Assembly: GCA_029933125.1 (NCBI GenBank)
Contig: JAOZOU010000004.1
Span: 248,001 to 312,000 of the forward strand
Length of the DNA: 64,000 nucleotides
Origin: a bacterium
GTDB lineage: Bacteria > Arandabacterota > Arandabacteria > Arandabacterales > Arandabacteraceae
Direction: 5' to 3'
The notes below the pieces were generated by a model. The model was not told the DNA's origin. It worked only from the letters and a program-made list of their open reading frames with translations, and made no database searches. A program made the position numbers and the translations under genes. The stretch's first letter is position 1. Each line of letters starts with the position of its first letter. Of this stretch, positions 19,701 to 27,428 are shown in pieces.

Positions 19701-22374
19701 TCCCAATTGGCGTTCTATAAAGTACATAAGGTTCTTTTTTACGGGCATTGATTCTCCGGCTATCTATCAAATCGCCTATCTCCAACTTGCAGGAGCAAGC
19801 TGGTTAGAGGAAGGGATAAGACAAAAGCAGACCATGACCCCTACCGATGTCAATCCTGATGAAGTATTCGAAATATCAGCCAAGAACACTCGCGACGATC
19901 CTGACTACATTCCCCCCTACGATCCGGGAAAGGATCCCCAGGGCTACAAGAAGCGTGAACAGTCGTTTGTTTTTAGCCTTCGAAATCTCTCCCCTGGAAA
20001 CAGTGGCTCGGTTTACAAGGCTGTGCCTGGAGAGCCTCAGGATTATACGCTTTATGAGAGCATGGCTTTCTATGTTCACGGACCGCAGGAGGTCACCCAG
20101 GAAAGTCTTTACATATTTGTTCGATTTGGAACCGACAGTCTCAATTTCTATGAATACGGAACTCGCATTGAGCCAGGCTGGCAAGATGTCCGCATACCAC
20201 TTGGCGATTTGACAAATCTCAAAACTGCCCCACCCGATACGATCTCTATCTATGGCAAGGATGGCATTGAGTATCGATATAGAGCCATACCTAGTGGCTG
20301 GCTGGCGGCCTATGGTTCACCAAACATAACCAGGGTGTCACGTATTGGAGCAGGCGTGGTTAATCTTGGCAGTAGAAAGACAAGTTCCAAAGCTCTTGAG
20401 GTCTGGTTCGATGACTTACGACTGACAAATGTCCGGAGGCAAGCTGGCTTCGCAAAGCGCCTCAGTGTGGGGGCTTCATTCTCAGATGTTGTCAAGATCG
20501 ATTTTGACTTCAGGCAGACAGATACTGAATTCCAGACACTTTCAGCAAAGCGCCGTGGAAGTGATGACACCGACTATTCGATTTCCTTCACTACTTCGAT
20601 TGAGCGTTTTCTTCCCTTCTCAAGTTTGACACTACCATTCTCGGCACGTTTCCACAGGGCGACCTCATTGCCTACACTCGCAAGTAAGTCGGACATACTT
20701 CTCAGGGAGGATCAAAGGAAGGAACAGGAAAAGACCTCTGCTGATGAGTCATATCGCCTGAGCTTCTCCAAACAGAAGAAATCTAGTAACTGGTTTATGA
20801 GATTGACATTTGATGGGCTCTCGGGCAATGCCTCATACACGCGCAACAGAGGTTCATCGCCAGAGTTGGCTGACACAAGCTCGGGTTACACGGGGAGTCT
20901 CAACTACAAGTTCACACCTTGGTGGAATCATAGTCTGAGGTTTTTCCGAGGCTACGCAATTTCATACCTGCCTGAGAACTTATCTGCCACGATAACAGGG
21001 CAGACCAGATCCATAAAACGGATAAATAAGCGTCAGGGCGTAGTAACCGAGGATAGGTACACTCGCGAGGTTAAAGGTGTCTTCAATATCAGCTTCAAAC
21101 CTGTAAGCGGCCCATCCTTCCAAACAGACTATAGTCTTAAGATGACGCGTGATCTCGACCTCAATAAGAAAGTGCCTTTGATAAGGAGCCTGGGAAAGGG
21201 GAGGGAACTCAGTAGGAACCAGCGGGCAAGCCTTAAGTACAGTCCCTCTTTCGGCAAGTGGTTACGCCCTACATTGAGCTATGACGTGAACTATGAGGAG
21301 AATGCAGACCCTAAGCTGAGAGCTCAGACTGATCCGCCTGGCGTAAGAAGGGTATCTGTCTCGGGCAGATCGCGTGTTGATGTGATACTGAGCCCCGGCT
21401 CCGCATTCATTTCACGTGACCATGGACCCGATACTTCAGGAGTCTCGTTTATACAGAAGCTGGTTAGTAAGATTCCTGATGTCGATATCCGTTACGTTCT
21501 TGACCGCAATGCTAAGTACAATAAGGTGATTGGGCGCCCCAGTCTCAAGTTCCAGCTCGGGATTGATCCTGAGGACGTCAGCCAGATAGTTGTACTTGGT
21601 TCATCAGGTGCGGCTCAGCGAACTGATCAGCAGACCCGAAAGACCGGCTTTGATATTTCTACGGATTTCAGACCGATTGCTTGGCTTTCAATGGAAACTA
21701 AATACAAATTTGATCGTTCCCAGCGCACCTACGGTGGGGCTAAAACCTTCACTGAGCAATCCGTTTGGCCAGATATTACTGGAAGTGTTTCTTCCCTTGC
21801 CAATCTCAACCCTTTTTCGAATTGGTGGAAGAATTCCTCGATATCGATGGGTTACAAGGGAAGTCGCAATGTTGAAGGGCGAGGAGTTTCCGTTAAGACA
21901 AAAGAGACCAACAAGCATGAGTGGCTCCCCTTGCTAGGTTGGGATGCAACCTGGCAGAATGGTGTTCGGACGACTCTGAACGTGCGGAGGTCAACTAGTG
22001 AAGCAGAGAATCTCTCAGGAACGAGGACACTTAAGCGAACCCAAACAAGCTCAATCAATTTCCAGATTCGCCACTCTTTCAGTGCTCCTCAGGGCATAAG
22101 TATACCTCTTGCTGGTCGCCCTCTCAAGTTCAAGAGCAACTTAACACTTTCGGTAGACTTCACATATGAAGCGAGCAAGACAACGACCCCTACAGCTGGC
22201 AACAGGGTTGATAGGGATACGCGCAAGTTCAGCTTCATTACAACTGCTAGCTACAGTTTCAGCAAGAAGGTAACCGGGAGTGCCAATGCCAAGTTCATAC
22301 AGGAGAGTGATAAGGTAAGAGGTGAAACCTTCCGTACAATCGGTCTGAGCGCTTCCGTCTTGATTCGCTTCTGA
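16714..22374 (+). CDS. sprA: SprA-like T9SS outer-membrane translocon protein
   Basis: A 1,886-residue protein matching the cell-surface protein SprA, the giant outer-membrane barrel of the type IX secretion system. A signal peptide is visible (hydrophobic core VLGWLFLFVPIFAVGAWA). The family hallmark NTKGNVYIDDMEGVRDL (around 743-755) and the preceding EATNPSRLTFSGEIAMSLPNPN are seen, as are repeated IPLGDL/VWFDDLR segments. Residues about 888-955 form an Asp-rich block with DxDxDGxxD-like elements as in other SprA proteins. The C-terminal third is rich in alternating aromatic/hydrophobic strands ending in LSASVLIRF, a typical outer-membrane barrel end. It is shorter than the roughly 2,400-residue Bacteroidetes SprA. 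Start GTG 16714 (AAGGGG upstream); ATG 16738 is an alternative. Confidence 0.85.
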   Translation: MRNVEETGMEIADKPPRGMLCRSASVRHKACSRIVLGWLFLFVPIFAVGAWARDVPFKPLRSSGISFPIGYQDTLHYLTPTLPEFARKSPLEIPFLDALERAWRETRSREILEPKSRSLADFSQIDIPINLPNPIEKVIGQGANLRVTGSEQITFGGQTRYRLNEPLTEYGRRSRFPTLDMKQHLKINLEGTVGQKIHVTVHHDSDIETPLENRIKLRYEGDDDEIVQKIEMGNTNLTIPGSQFVSYSGKQEGLFGAKMLAKLGPLDITAIASKQEGRTAAATFRPNVRDSVVLDDIDFVRNKYFFLMDPYDVDPSKTFSEVELYIDDGIGTNNDAAVHAFAFLDPDASRYPDPAAWDTVSSAFEGNFDVLEPNKDYAFDPRTGEISLQRTLQSSQTLAVRYIYGDGVEADTIGGSVGGTLMLKMIRPNDEVLTNRWGVWGGTLNYERKNVYSIGVNYIVEDKVQVKIYRKASPVDEDIQKTYEYSKILGIDLVDENGVRAGPQNNWKTDGYADGGRINGEAGLLLFPDLRPFDPDVRFMDERPETLLAENRNPDIYDRPPVDLKRKEEFSKFYIVVRFTTPQTTFKMKHMNILENSEVVTLNGRRLTRNVDYEIYYETGQIRFLTEEALDPNAHITVDYQYVPFLSLAQQSLVGLHGIYKLSDHSNISTAWIYQSKKSPEERPRLGQEPSRIVLGDIRAQLEFKPDIMTSIVDALPFVEATNPSRLTFSGEIAMSLPNPNTKGNVYIDDMEGVRDLRSFSIMREAWVPASPPFGYKWENTRKIWWYVRDNEVDEKDLFPNAESRPGEAKIPVMEINFKGQKYRSIYDPDSSWSGLMRLVSKTGSDYSELKFFEVWLKPKVGSGGRMNIDLGSVSENYYHPWVDSLDTEDRDNNGVRSADENTGLDGVFTGTPGDDPDDDWSYSEGDYSHINGTENDPRISADTEDLDLDGNLDVNEVLFRLSFDLDDTTYIVNETPEGWRQYRIPLSQADTLGGSPNWRSIKYIRFFFTGIDSPAIYQIAYLQLAGASWLEEGIRQKQTMTPTDVNPDEVFEISAKNTRDDPDYIPPYDPGKDPQGYKKREQSFVFSLRNLSPGNSGSVYKAVPGEPQDYTLYESMAFYVHGPQEVTQESLYIFVRFGTDSLNFYEYGTRIEPGWQDVRIPLGDLTNLKTAPPDTISIYGKDGIEYRYRAIPSGWLAAYGSPNITRVSRIGAGVVNLGSRKTSSKALEVWFDDLRLTNVRRQAGFAKRLSVGASFSDVVKIDFDFRQTDTEFQTLSAKRRGSDDTDYSISFTTSIERFLPFSSLTLPFSARFHRATSLPTLASKSDILLREDQRKEQEKTSADESYRLSFSKQKKSSNWFMRLTFDGLSGNASYTRNRGSSPELADTSSGYTGSLNYKFTPWWNHSLRFFRGYAISYLPENLSATITGQTRSIKRINKRQGVVTEDRYTREVKGVFNISFKPVSGPSFQTDYSLKMTRDLDLNKKVPLIRSLGKGRELSRNQRASLKYSPSFGKWLRPTLSYDVNYEENADPKLRAQTDPPGVRRVSVSGRSRVDVILSPGSAFISRDHGPDTSGVSFIQKLVSKIPDVDIRYVLDRNAKYNKVIGRPSLKFQLGIDPEDVSQIVVLGSSGAAQRTDQQTRKTGFDISTDFRPIAWLSMETKYKFDRSQRTYGGAKTFTEQSVWPDITGSVSSLANLNPFSNWWKNSSISMGYKGSRNVEGRGVSVKTKETNKHEWLPLLGWDATWQNGVRTTLNVRRSTSEAENLSGTRTLKRTQTSSINFQIRHSFSAPQGISIPLAGRPLKFKSNLTLSVDFTYEASKTTTPTAGNRVDRDTRKFSFITTASYSFSKKVTGSANAKFIQESDKVRGETFRTIGLSASVLIRF

Positions 22375-22403
22375 GTTTTCGCTTGCTTTCCGAAGAGCCT
22401 TAT

Positions 22404-22442
22404 TGTAAGTTTGAGACGGAGTGGGCAAAGCCCACTCTTACA
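22404..22442 (+). terminator. Hairpin between sprA and rimP
   Basis: GAGTGGGC-AAA-GCCCACTC (22419-22437) is a perfect 8-bp stem. It is flanked by TGTAA (22404-22408) and TTACA (22438-22442), which can extend the stem across a 10-base internal bulge. There is no long T run, so it is a weak terminator candidate. It may instead be a small palindromic repeat or a leader structure of rimP, which starts at 22462. Confidence 0.45.
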
Positions 22443-22461
22443 GTTTGTGCTGGGGGCTGGT

Positions 22462-22923
22462 ATGTTCGGTCAAGATGGGGTTATTGAGACTATAAAGAAC
22501 CTTGTCGAGCCGACGCTTGAAGCCCTTGGATACGATCTTTTAGAGATCAAACTCGTTGTTACGCATGGTAGGCGTACGCTGAGGATTTTTATAGACAAGC
22601 CCGGCGGCGTGACCGTGGAGGATTGTGCTCATGCGAGTCGAGCGATTGGTTCCATACTCGACGAGGAGGGGCTCTTTGATGAACGCTACTATCTTGAGAT
22701 CTCTTCGCCAGGTGCAGAGCGCCCTCTCAGGGAACCGCACGAATTTGAGCACTTCAAAGGTAGGAAGGTGTTTGTTAGACTGAAACGGCCCATGCTTGGA
22801 AAGGTTGAATTCAGAGGGTTGATAGATGATTTTGTTGACAATTCCCTTCATCTTAAAGTCGAGGGGGGAGATATTCTCATAATAGGGTTTGAGGATATCG
22901 CCGCTGCTAGGCTCAGTCTGTAG
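22462..22923 (+). CDS. rimP: Ribosome maturation factor RimP
   Basis: A 153-residue RimP, required for 30S subunit maturation. The sequence begins MFGQDGVIETIKNLVEPTLEALGYDLLEIKLV and contains LRIFIDKPGGVTVEDCAHASRAIGSILDEE and the YYLEISSPGAERPLREPHEFEHFKG hallmark. A C-terminal SH3-like domain follows. The ATG at 22462 is preceded by TGGGGGCTGG; further upstream in-frame codons would run into the hairpin. It is the first gene of the nusA-infB cluster, the standard position in bacteria; nusA follows after 16 bases. Confidence 0.93.
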   Translation: MFGQDGVIETIKNLVEPTLEALGYDLLEIKLVVTHGRRTLRIFIDKPGGVTVEDCAHASRAIGSILDEEGLFDERYYLEISSPGAERPLREPHEFEHFKGRKVFVRLKRPMLGKVEFRGLIDDFVDNSLHLKVEGGDILIIGFEDIAAARLSL

Positions 22924-22939
22924 CGGGGGAGACTTGGTG

Positions 22940-24340
22940 ATGGATATGAGTCTTGAAGTTATTCATGCATTGAAGTCGATTGCACGCAGCAAGGAAGTCG
23001 ATGAGGAACTTATCCTCGAGACCCTCCGCGTAGCTCTGGTTAGCGCAGCCAAGAAGAAATTTGGTGCAGAATGCAGGGTAGACGTTGCCATAGATGAGGA
23101 GGCAGGCAAGCTCGAAGTCTTCTGTTTGAAGACGGCAGTTGAGAAAGTTGAAGATCCAGCAGTCGAAATATCTCTTGAAGAAGCTCGCAGAATTGATCCG
23201 GAAGCCAAGCTTGGTGATGATGTAAAGATAGTCATTCCCATTGAAGCTTTCGGAAGGAATGCCATTCAGGCTGCGAAGCAAATTGTTGTCCAGAGGGTGA
23301 GAGAAGCCGAGCGGGAAAGGATATATCAGGAATATCAAAAGCGTATCGGCGAGATCGTAATGGGGAGTGTGCAACAGATTGATCGCGGGAATATCATCGT
23401 GAACCTCGGTAGAGCAGAGGCCATCCTGCCTTCGCGGGAACAGATACCTAGGGAGCAGTTCAGGCAGGGTAATACAGTTAAAGCATATATAGTAGATGTC
23501 AACAAGAGCTCTAAAGGGCCTCAGGTTGTACTCTCTAGAGCGCACCGTGATTTCCTGGCGAAGCTCTTCGAACTTGAGGTTCCTGAGATTAAGGATGGGA
23601 CTGTCGAGATAAAGGCTGTAGCAAGAGAACCTGGAGCAAGGTCAAAGATAGCGGTTCATTCGCACGACGACAAGATCGATGCTGTCGGTGCATGTGTAGG
23701 AATGAAGGGTTCAAGGGTGCAGACAATAGTTAGAGAGCTCGGCGGTGAGCGAATAGACATAGTACTATGGAGCGATGACCCCATAACTTTTGTGACGAGG
23801 GCACTCAGTCCAGCAAAGGTGATTCATGCTGAGCTTGATCCTGACGATAGGAAGGTGACGGTTGTTGTAGCAGACGATCAGCTTTCCCTAGCTATTGGCA
23901 AGGGTGGGCAGAATGCTCGGCTTGCTGCTAAACTCACCAACTATAAGATAGACCTAATAAATGAGTCGCAATATGCTGAACGCCTTGAGTTTCAGAAGAT
24001 GGCTCGTGTGTCGATAGATGAGGTAGAGGGTGTCTCTGAGAAGATAAAGGAGCGGCTGCGAGCTGCTGGTATCGACACTGTGGATGCCATTCTTAAGACG
24101 GATATTGGGGGCTTGCAGGAGATCGATGGGATAGGAGAGAAGACAGCTGAGAAGATCATAGAAGCAGCCAATGCGAAGCTTGAGACTCTCAAGGAGGCTT
24201 ATCGCACCGCTAAGGCAGCCAAATCTCAGGAGGTTTTAGCAGAGAGAGACGAGTCCGAATTACGGGATGAGGGAGAAGAAAGCGAGGCCAGGGAGAAAGA
24301 ATCCTCTGAAGTTGATGCTGCAGATGACCAGGCGAAATGA
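22940..24340 (+). CDS. nusA: Transcription termination/antitermination protein NusA
   Basis: A 466-residue NusA that binds RNA polymerase near the RNA exit channel and modulates pausing and termination. Domains in order: N-terminal RNAP-binding domain (1-115, with EEARRIDPEAKLGDDV), S1 (about 120-190, GSVQQIDRGNIIVNLGRAEAILP) and two KH domains. The KH region includes REPGARSKIAVHS, GACVGMKGSRVQTIVRELGGERIDIV and LAIGKGGQNARLAAKLT. A C-terminal helix-hairpin-helix segment follows (LQEIDGIGEKTAEKIIEAANA, about 390-420), then an acidic tail rich in Glu and Ser. The chosen ATG has a GGGGGA purine tract 13 bases upstream. Its stop overlaps the rnpM start by 4 bases. Confidence 0.96.
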   Translation: MDMSLEVIHALKSIARSKEVDEELILETLRVALVSAAKKKFGAECRVDVAIDEEAGKLEVFCLKTAVEKVEDPAVEISLEEARRIDPEAKLGDDVKIVIPIEAFGRNAIQAAKQIVVQRVREAERERIYQEYQKRIGEIVMGSVQQIDRGNIIVNLGRAEAILPSREQIPREQFRQGNTVKAYIVDVNKSSKGPQVVLSRAHRDFLAKLFELEVPEIKDGTVEIKAVAREPGARSKIAVHSHDDKIDAVGACVGMKGSRVQTIVRELGGERIDIVLWSDDPITFVTRALSPAKVIHAELDPDDRKVTVVVADDQLSLAIGKGGQNARLAAKLTNYKIDLINESQYAERLEFQKMARVSIDEVEGVSEKIKERLRAAGIDTVDAILKTDIGGLQEIDGIGEKTAEKIIEAANAKLETLKEAYRTAKAAKSQEVLAERDESELRDEGEESEAREKESSEVDAADDQAK

Positions 24341-24633
24341 AGCGGGGACATGTTCCTATAAGAATGTGTGTCGGATGTTTGGGCAAGAAACCTAAGGCAT
24401 CTCTTGTGCGTTTTGTGGTTTCATCTGAGGGGCTCAAGACAGGGAATGTTGAGGGAAGGGGTTTTTACCTTTGTCCCGATAGCCGGTGTCTTGAAGCTGC
24501 TCTGCGTAGAAGGGGTTTTATGAGAACAGTCGGTGCAAGATTGAAGGATAGAGATCTTGAATCCATAAGGGACATTCTGCAGCAAAAGAGGCTTGACTCG
24601 AAGACCTCGAACGGTGTTATATGTCAGACCTAG
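24337..24633 (+). CDS. rnpM: YlxR/RnpM family RNA-binding protein
   Basis: A 98-residue YlxR (DUF448) protein. Family marks are RMCVGCLGKKPKASLVRFVV near the N-terminus and GRGFYLCPDSRCLEAALRRRGF in the middle. The GRGFYLC stretch is the conserved GRGAYxCxxxxC motif. In Gram-positive bacteria this family (RnpM) binds RNase P RNA and modulates its activity; that role here is by homology. It sits between nusA and infB, the invariant location of this family, with a 4-base overlap with nusA. Confidence 0.9.
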   Translation: MKRGHVPIRMCVGCLGKKPKASLVRFVVSSEGLKTGNVEGRGFYLCPDSRCLEAALRRRGFMRTVGARLKDRDLESIRDILQQKRLDSKTSNGVICQT

Positions 24634-24648
24634 GTGGAGGTGCTCTGT

Positions 24649-26778
24649 TTGGCTAAGAAAAGAGTTTATCAGGTTGCTCGTGAGCTCAATCTCTCGAGCG
24701 AAGCCCTTCTCAAGATGTTGAGATCTATGGGCATAGCTGTCAAGAGCCACATGAGCGCCATCGAAGATGAGACCGCTGAGGCTGTAAGGCAGAAGCTTAA
24801 GGATGAGAAAGAAGCCGTAAAGAAGGAAGTTGAGAGAAAGAAGCGCCTGACTGAGGAAACCGAAGCCAAACCTAAGATTGAAGAGCAGCCCCAGGTGGCA
24901 CCGAGGAAGGTTCTACGCAGGCGGCCTGATGAGAAGTCGGTTAAGGAAACAGTTCGGCGCACGCTTGCTGAATTGGAAGGAGCTGGTAAGCCACGCAGGA
25001 GGAGGCGCAAGGACAAGTCAGACAAGCAGGCGGTTGAAACAGAAGAGCACAAGATAAAATTGACTGAGTTCAGCTCAGTGGCCGAGCTGGCGAGTGCCCT
25101 TGGGGTCAAACCTGCCGAGGTTATCGCATGCTGCATGCGGCTCGGGGCGATGGTTACCGTGAATCAGCGGCTTGATGCCGACACAATAGAGGCTGTAGCT
25201 GACGAGTTTGGATATGAAGTTGAATTTGAAAAGGAGTATGGGGCTGAGATTGCAGAGGAGATTGAAGCGCCACCTGAGCCGCGTCCACCAGTTGTGACCA
25301 TAATGGGACACGTCGACCATGGCAAGACATCCCTGCTGGATTACATTCGCAGCAGCAACATTGTTGGAGGAGAGTCGGGTGGTATAACTCAGCACATCGG
25401 CGCCTACGAAGTCGAGACGCCTTTGGGCAAAGTGACCTTTCTTGATACCCCCGGTCACGCAGCATTTACCGCAATGAGGGCAAGAGGGGCTCAAGTCACT
25501 GACATTGTCGTTGTCGTTGTCGCTGCAGATGAGAGGGTTATGCCGCAGACTGTCGAAGCAATAGATCATGCGAGGGCTGCTGGCGTTCCAATCATTGTAG
25601 CGATAAACAAGATTGATTTACCAAATGCAAATGTTGAGCGAATCAAGCAAGACCTGGCAAATCATGGGCTTACTCCAGATGAGTGGGGTGGCAATACGAT
25701 AATGGTGCCTGTTTCAGCGAAGACGGGTGAGGGAGTTGATCATCTTCTTGAGGTGATCCTTCTTCAGGCTGAAGAACTCAAGTTGGTTGCTCCTCGGGAG
25801 GGAAGGGCAAGTGGGGTTGTGATCGAGTCACGTGTCGAGCAGGGTAGAGGCATTGTTATCACAGTCCTTACCCAGAAGGGGAAGCTCACTGTGGGCGATC
25901 CATTTGTAGCTGGAATTTGGTATGGCAGAGTGAGAGCGATGTTCAACGAACGACTTAAGCGTGTCGATGTTGCATATCCGTCTACGCCTGTTGAGCTTTT
26001 GGGATGCCAGGGAGTTCCTCAAGCTGGAGATTCCTTTATTGTCACGAGAGATGAACATGAGGCTAAGGAAATAGCTCTAAAGCGCCAATTGCTCCAGCGT
26101 GAGCGGGAACTTAGACGTATTCGCCACATCAGTCTTGAGGATCTCCATGAAAAGGTCAGAACTGGCGAGCTTAAGGAGCTCAGGATCGTTGCCAAAGCTG
26201 ATGTGGATGGCTCACTTGAAGCACTTGCTGATATTCTGGAACAGCTTGGGAAACAGGAGATCGGCATAAAGATCATTCATAGAGGTGTGGGTGCGATAAA
26301 TGAATCCGATGTCTTGTTGGCTGCCGCTTCGGATGCTATCGTGATTGGCTTCCATGTCAGTGCCTTACCAAAGGCGCGCGATCTTGCCAAACGTGAGAGG
26401 GTTGATATCAGGACTTATGATGTCATCTATGAGATAAGCAAAGATATCACGGCAGCCATGGAAGGATTGCTGGGACCCAAGATCGAAGAACGGATTGTTG
26501 GTAGTGCTGAAGTTAGAAGGGTTTTCAACATAAGCAAGGTGGGAAGGATAGCCGGCTGCTATGTCAAAAACGGTGTGATTCCCCGAAATGCAATGGTTCG
26601 TGTGCTTCGCGATGGGGAGACCGTACATGAAGGTAGGATAGTGTCCCTGAAGCGTTTCAAGGACGATGTCAAGGAGGTTGCACAGGGATTTGAATGCGGT
26701 ATTGCTATTGAGGATTTCAATGACTTTCATGAAGGTGACATCCTTGAAGCGTTTGTACTTGAAGAGCTAGAGAGATAG
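24649..26778 (+). CDS. infB: Translation initiation factor IF-2
   Basis: A 709-residue IF-2 that delivers fMet-tRNA to the 30S complex. The N-terminal IF2_N helix begins MAKKRVYQVARELNLSSEALLKMLRSMGI. A highly charged Lys/Glu/Arg linker (50-135) and a second IF2_N copy (VAELASALGVKPAEVIACCMRLG) follow. The G domain has GHVDHGKTSLLDYIR, DTPGHAAFTAMRARGA and NKIDLP, then domains II-IV ending in AIEDFNDFHEGDILEAFVLEE. The TTG at 24649 is chosen because it yields the canonical MAKKRVY start and lies 8 bases after GGAGG (24636-24640). The linker is shorter than in E. coli. Confidence 0.97.
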   Translation: MAKKRVYQVARELNLSSEALLKMLRSMGIAVKSHMSAIEDETAEAVRQKLKDEKEAVKKEVERKKRLTEETEAKPKIEEQPQVAPRKVLRRRPDEKSVKETVRRTLAELEGAGKPRRRRRKDKSDKQAVETEEHKIKLTEFSSVAELASALGVKPAEVIACCMRLGAMVTVNQRLDADTIEAVADEFGYEVEFEKEYGAEIAEEIEAPPEPRPPVVTIMGHVDHGKTSLLDYIRSSNIVGGESGGITQHIGAYEVETPLGKVTFLDTPGHAAFTAMRARGAQVTDIVVVVVAADERVMPQTVEAIDHARAAGVPIIVAINKIDLPNANVERIKQDLANHGLTPDEWGGNTIMVPVSAKTGEGVDHLLEVILLQAEELKLVAPREGRASGVVIESRVEQGRGIVITVLTQKGKLTVGDPFVAGIWYGRVRAMFNERLKRVDVAYPSTPVELLGCQGVPQAGDSFIVTRDEHEAKEIALKRQLLQRERELRRIRHISLEDLHEKVRTGELKELRIVAKADVDGSLEALADILEQLGKQEIGIKIIHRGVGAINESDVLLAAASDAIVIGFHVSALPKARDLAKRERVDIRTYDVIYEISKDITAAMEGLLGPKIEERIVGSAEVRRVFNISKVGRIAGCYVKNGVIPRNAMVRVLRDGETVHEGRIVSLKRFKDDVKEVAQGFECGIAIEDFNDFHEGDILEAFVLEELER

Positions 26779-26787
26779 GATCCTATC

Positions 26788-27069
26788 TTGGTTGTCTACA
26801 CTTGCCTTGTTAGCCTGCACATTCCGGATAGCGGCTCCTTGAAGGCCAAGCGTCTTGTGCTTAGGCGCCTCAAGGATAGGATAAAGAACAAGTTTAATGT
26901 TTCAGTGGCTGAGGTTGATGATTTCGATTTATGGCAACGCACCACTCTAGGGATTGCTGTGGTTTCCAAAGATTCCTACTTTGGGCAGCAGGTTATCTCG
27001 AATGTGATCAATCTGATTGAGGCGGATCGCAGTGTCAACGTGATAGACATCGAGACAGGTGTGAGGTGA
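26788..27069 (+). CDS. DUF503 family protein YlxP
   Basis: A 93-residue DUF503 protein starting with TTG (26788). The fold begins VVYTCLVSLHIPDSGSLKAKRLVLRRLKDRIKNKFNVSVAEVDDFDLWQ, which is the family signature, and ends with IEADRSVNVIDIET. The molecular function is unknown. It consistently lies between infB and rbfA, as here, so a link with ribosome assembly is inferred from context only. A 16-bp perfect palindrome (26,773-26,788) spans the infB stop and this start. The stop overlaps the rbfA start by 4 bases. Confidence 0.85.
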   Translation: MVVYTCLVSLHIPDSGSLKAKRLVLRRLKDRIKNKFNVSVAEVDDFDLWQRTTLGIAVVSKDSYFGQQVISNVINLIEADRSVNVIDIETGVR

Positions 27070-27428
27070 TTACGCTGGAGAGGCGAAGACTTAGCAGGCT
27101 CGGTGTGCAGATACAGGAAGAGGTTAGCGATATCATTCGCAGACGCCTTAAGGACCCAAGAATAGGCTTTGTGAGTGTAACAGGCGCACGCGTGACAGCT
27201 GATCTTAGCTTTGCCTATGTCTACATAAGTGCTATGGGCAGCGAGGAGGATATTGGAAGAAGCCTCGAGTGCCTTATCGGAGCTGCAAGTTTCATAAGAT
27301 CGGAGCTTGGAAAGAGATTGAGAATAAAGCGGATCCCGGAGCTTCGCTTTGTCTACGATGATACAGGTGTGCGGGCGGCAAAGATTGAAGCTATCTTGAA
27401 AGATCTAAAGGATGGTTCCGATGAGTGA
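27066..27428 (+). CDS. rbfA: Ribosome-binding factor A
   Basis: A 120-residue RbfA, a KH-fold protein that binds the 30S subunit during late maturation. The family pattern is present: RLGVQIQEEVSDIIRRRLKDPRIGFVSVTGARVTADLSFAYVYIS, then SFIRSELGKRLRIKRIPELRFVYDDT. The start is GTG at 27066, inside the stop codon of ylxP (GTGA). The last 8 bases overlap nrnA. Position and order match the nusA operon of most bacteria. Confidence 0.94.
   Translation: MITLERRRLSRLGVQIQEEVSDIIRRRLKDPRIGFVSVTGARVTADLSFAYVYISAMGSEEDIGRSLECLIGAASFIRSELGKRLRIKRIPELRFVYDDTGVRAAKIEAILKDLKDGSDE

Noticed and set aside
26773-26788. 16-bp perfect palindrome AGATAGGATCCTATCT at the infB-ylxP junction
   Set aside because: One palindrome of this length is expected by chance in about 64 kb, and it overlaps a stop and a start codon under coding constraint.
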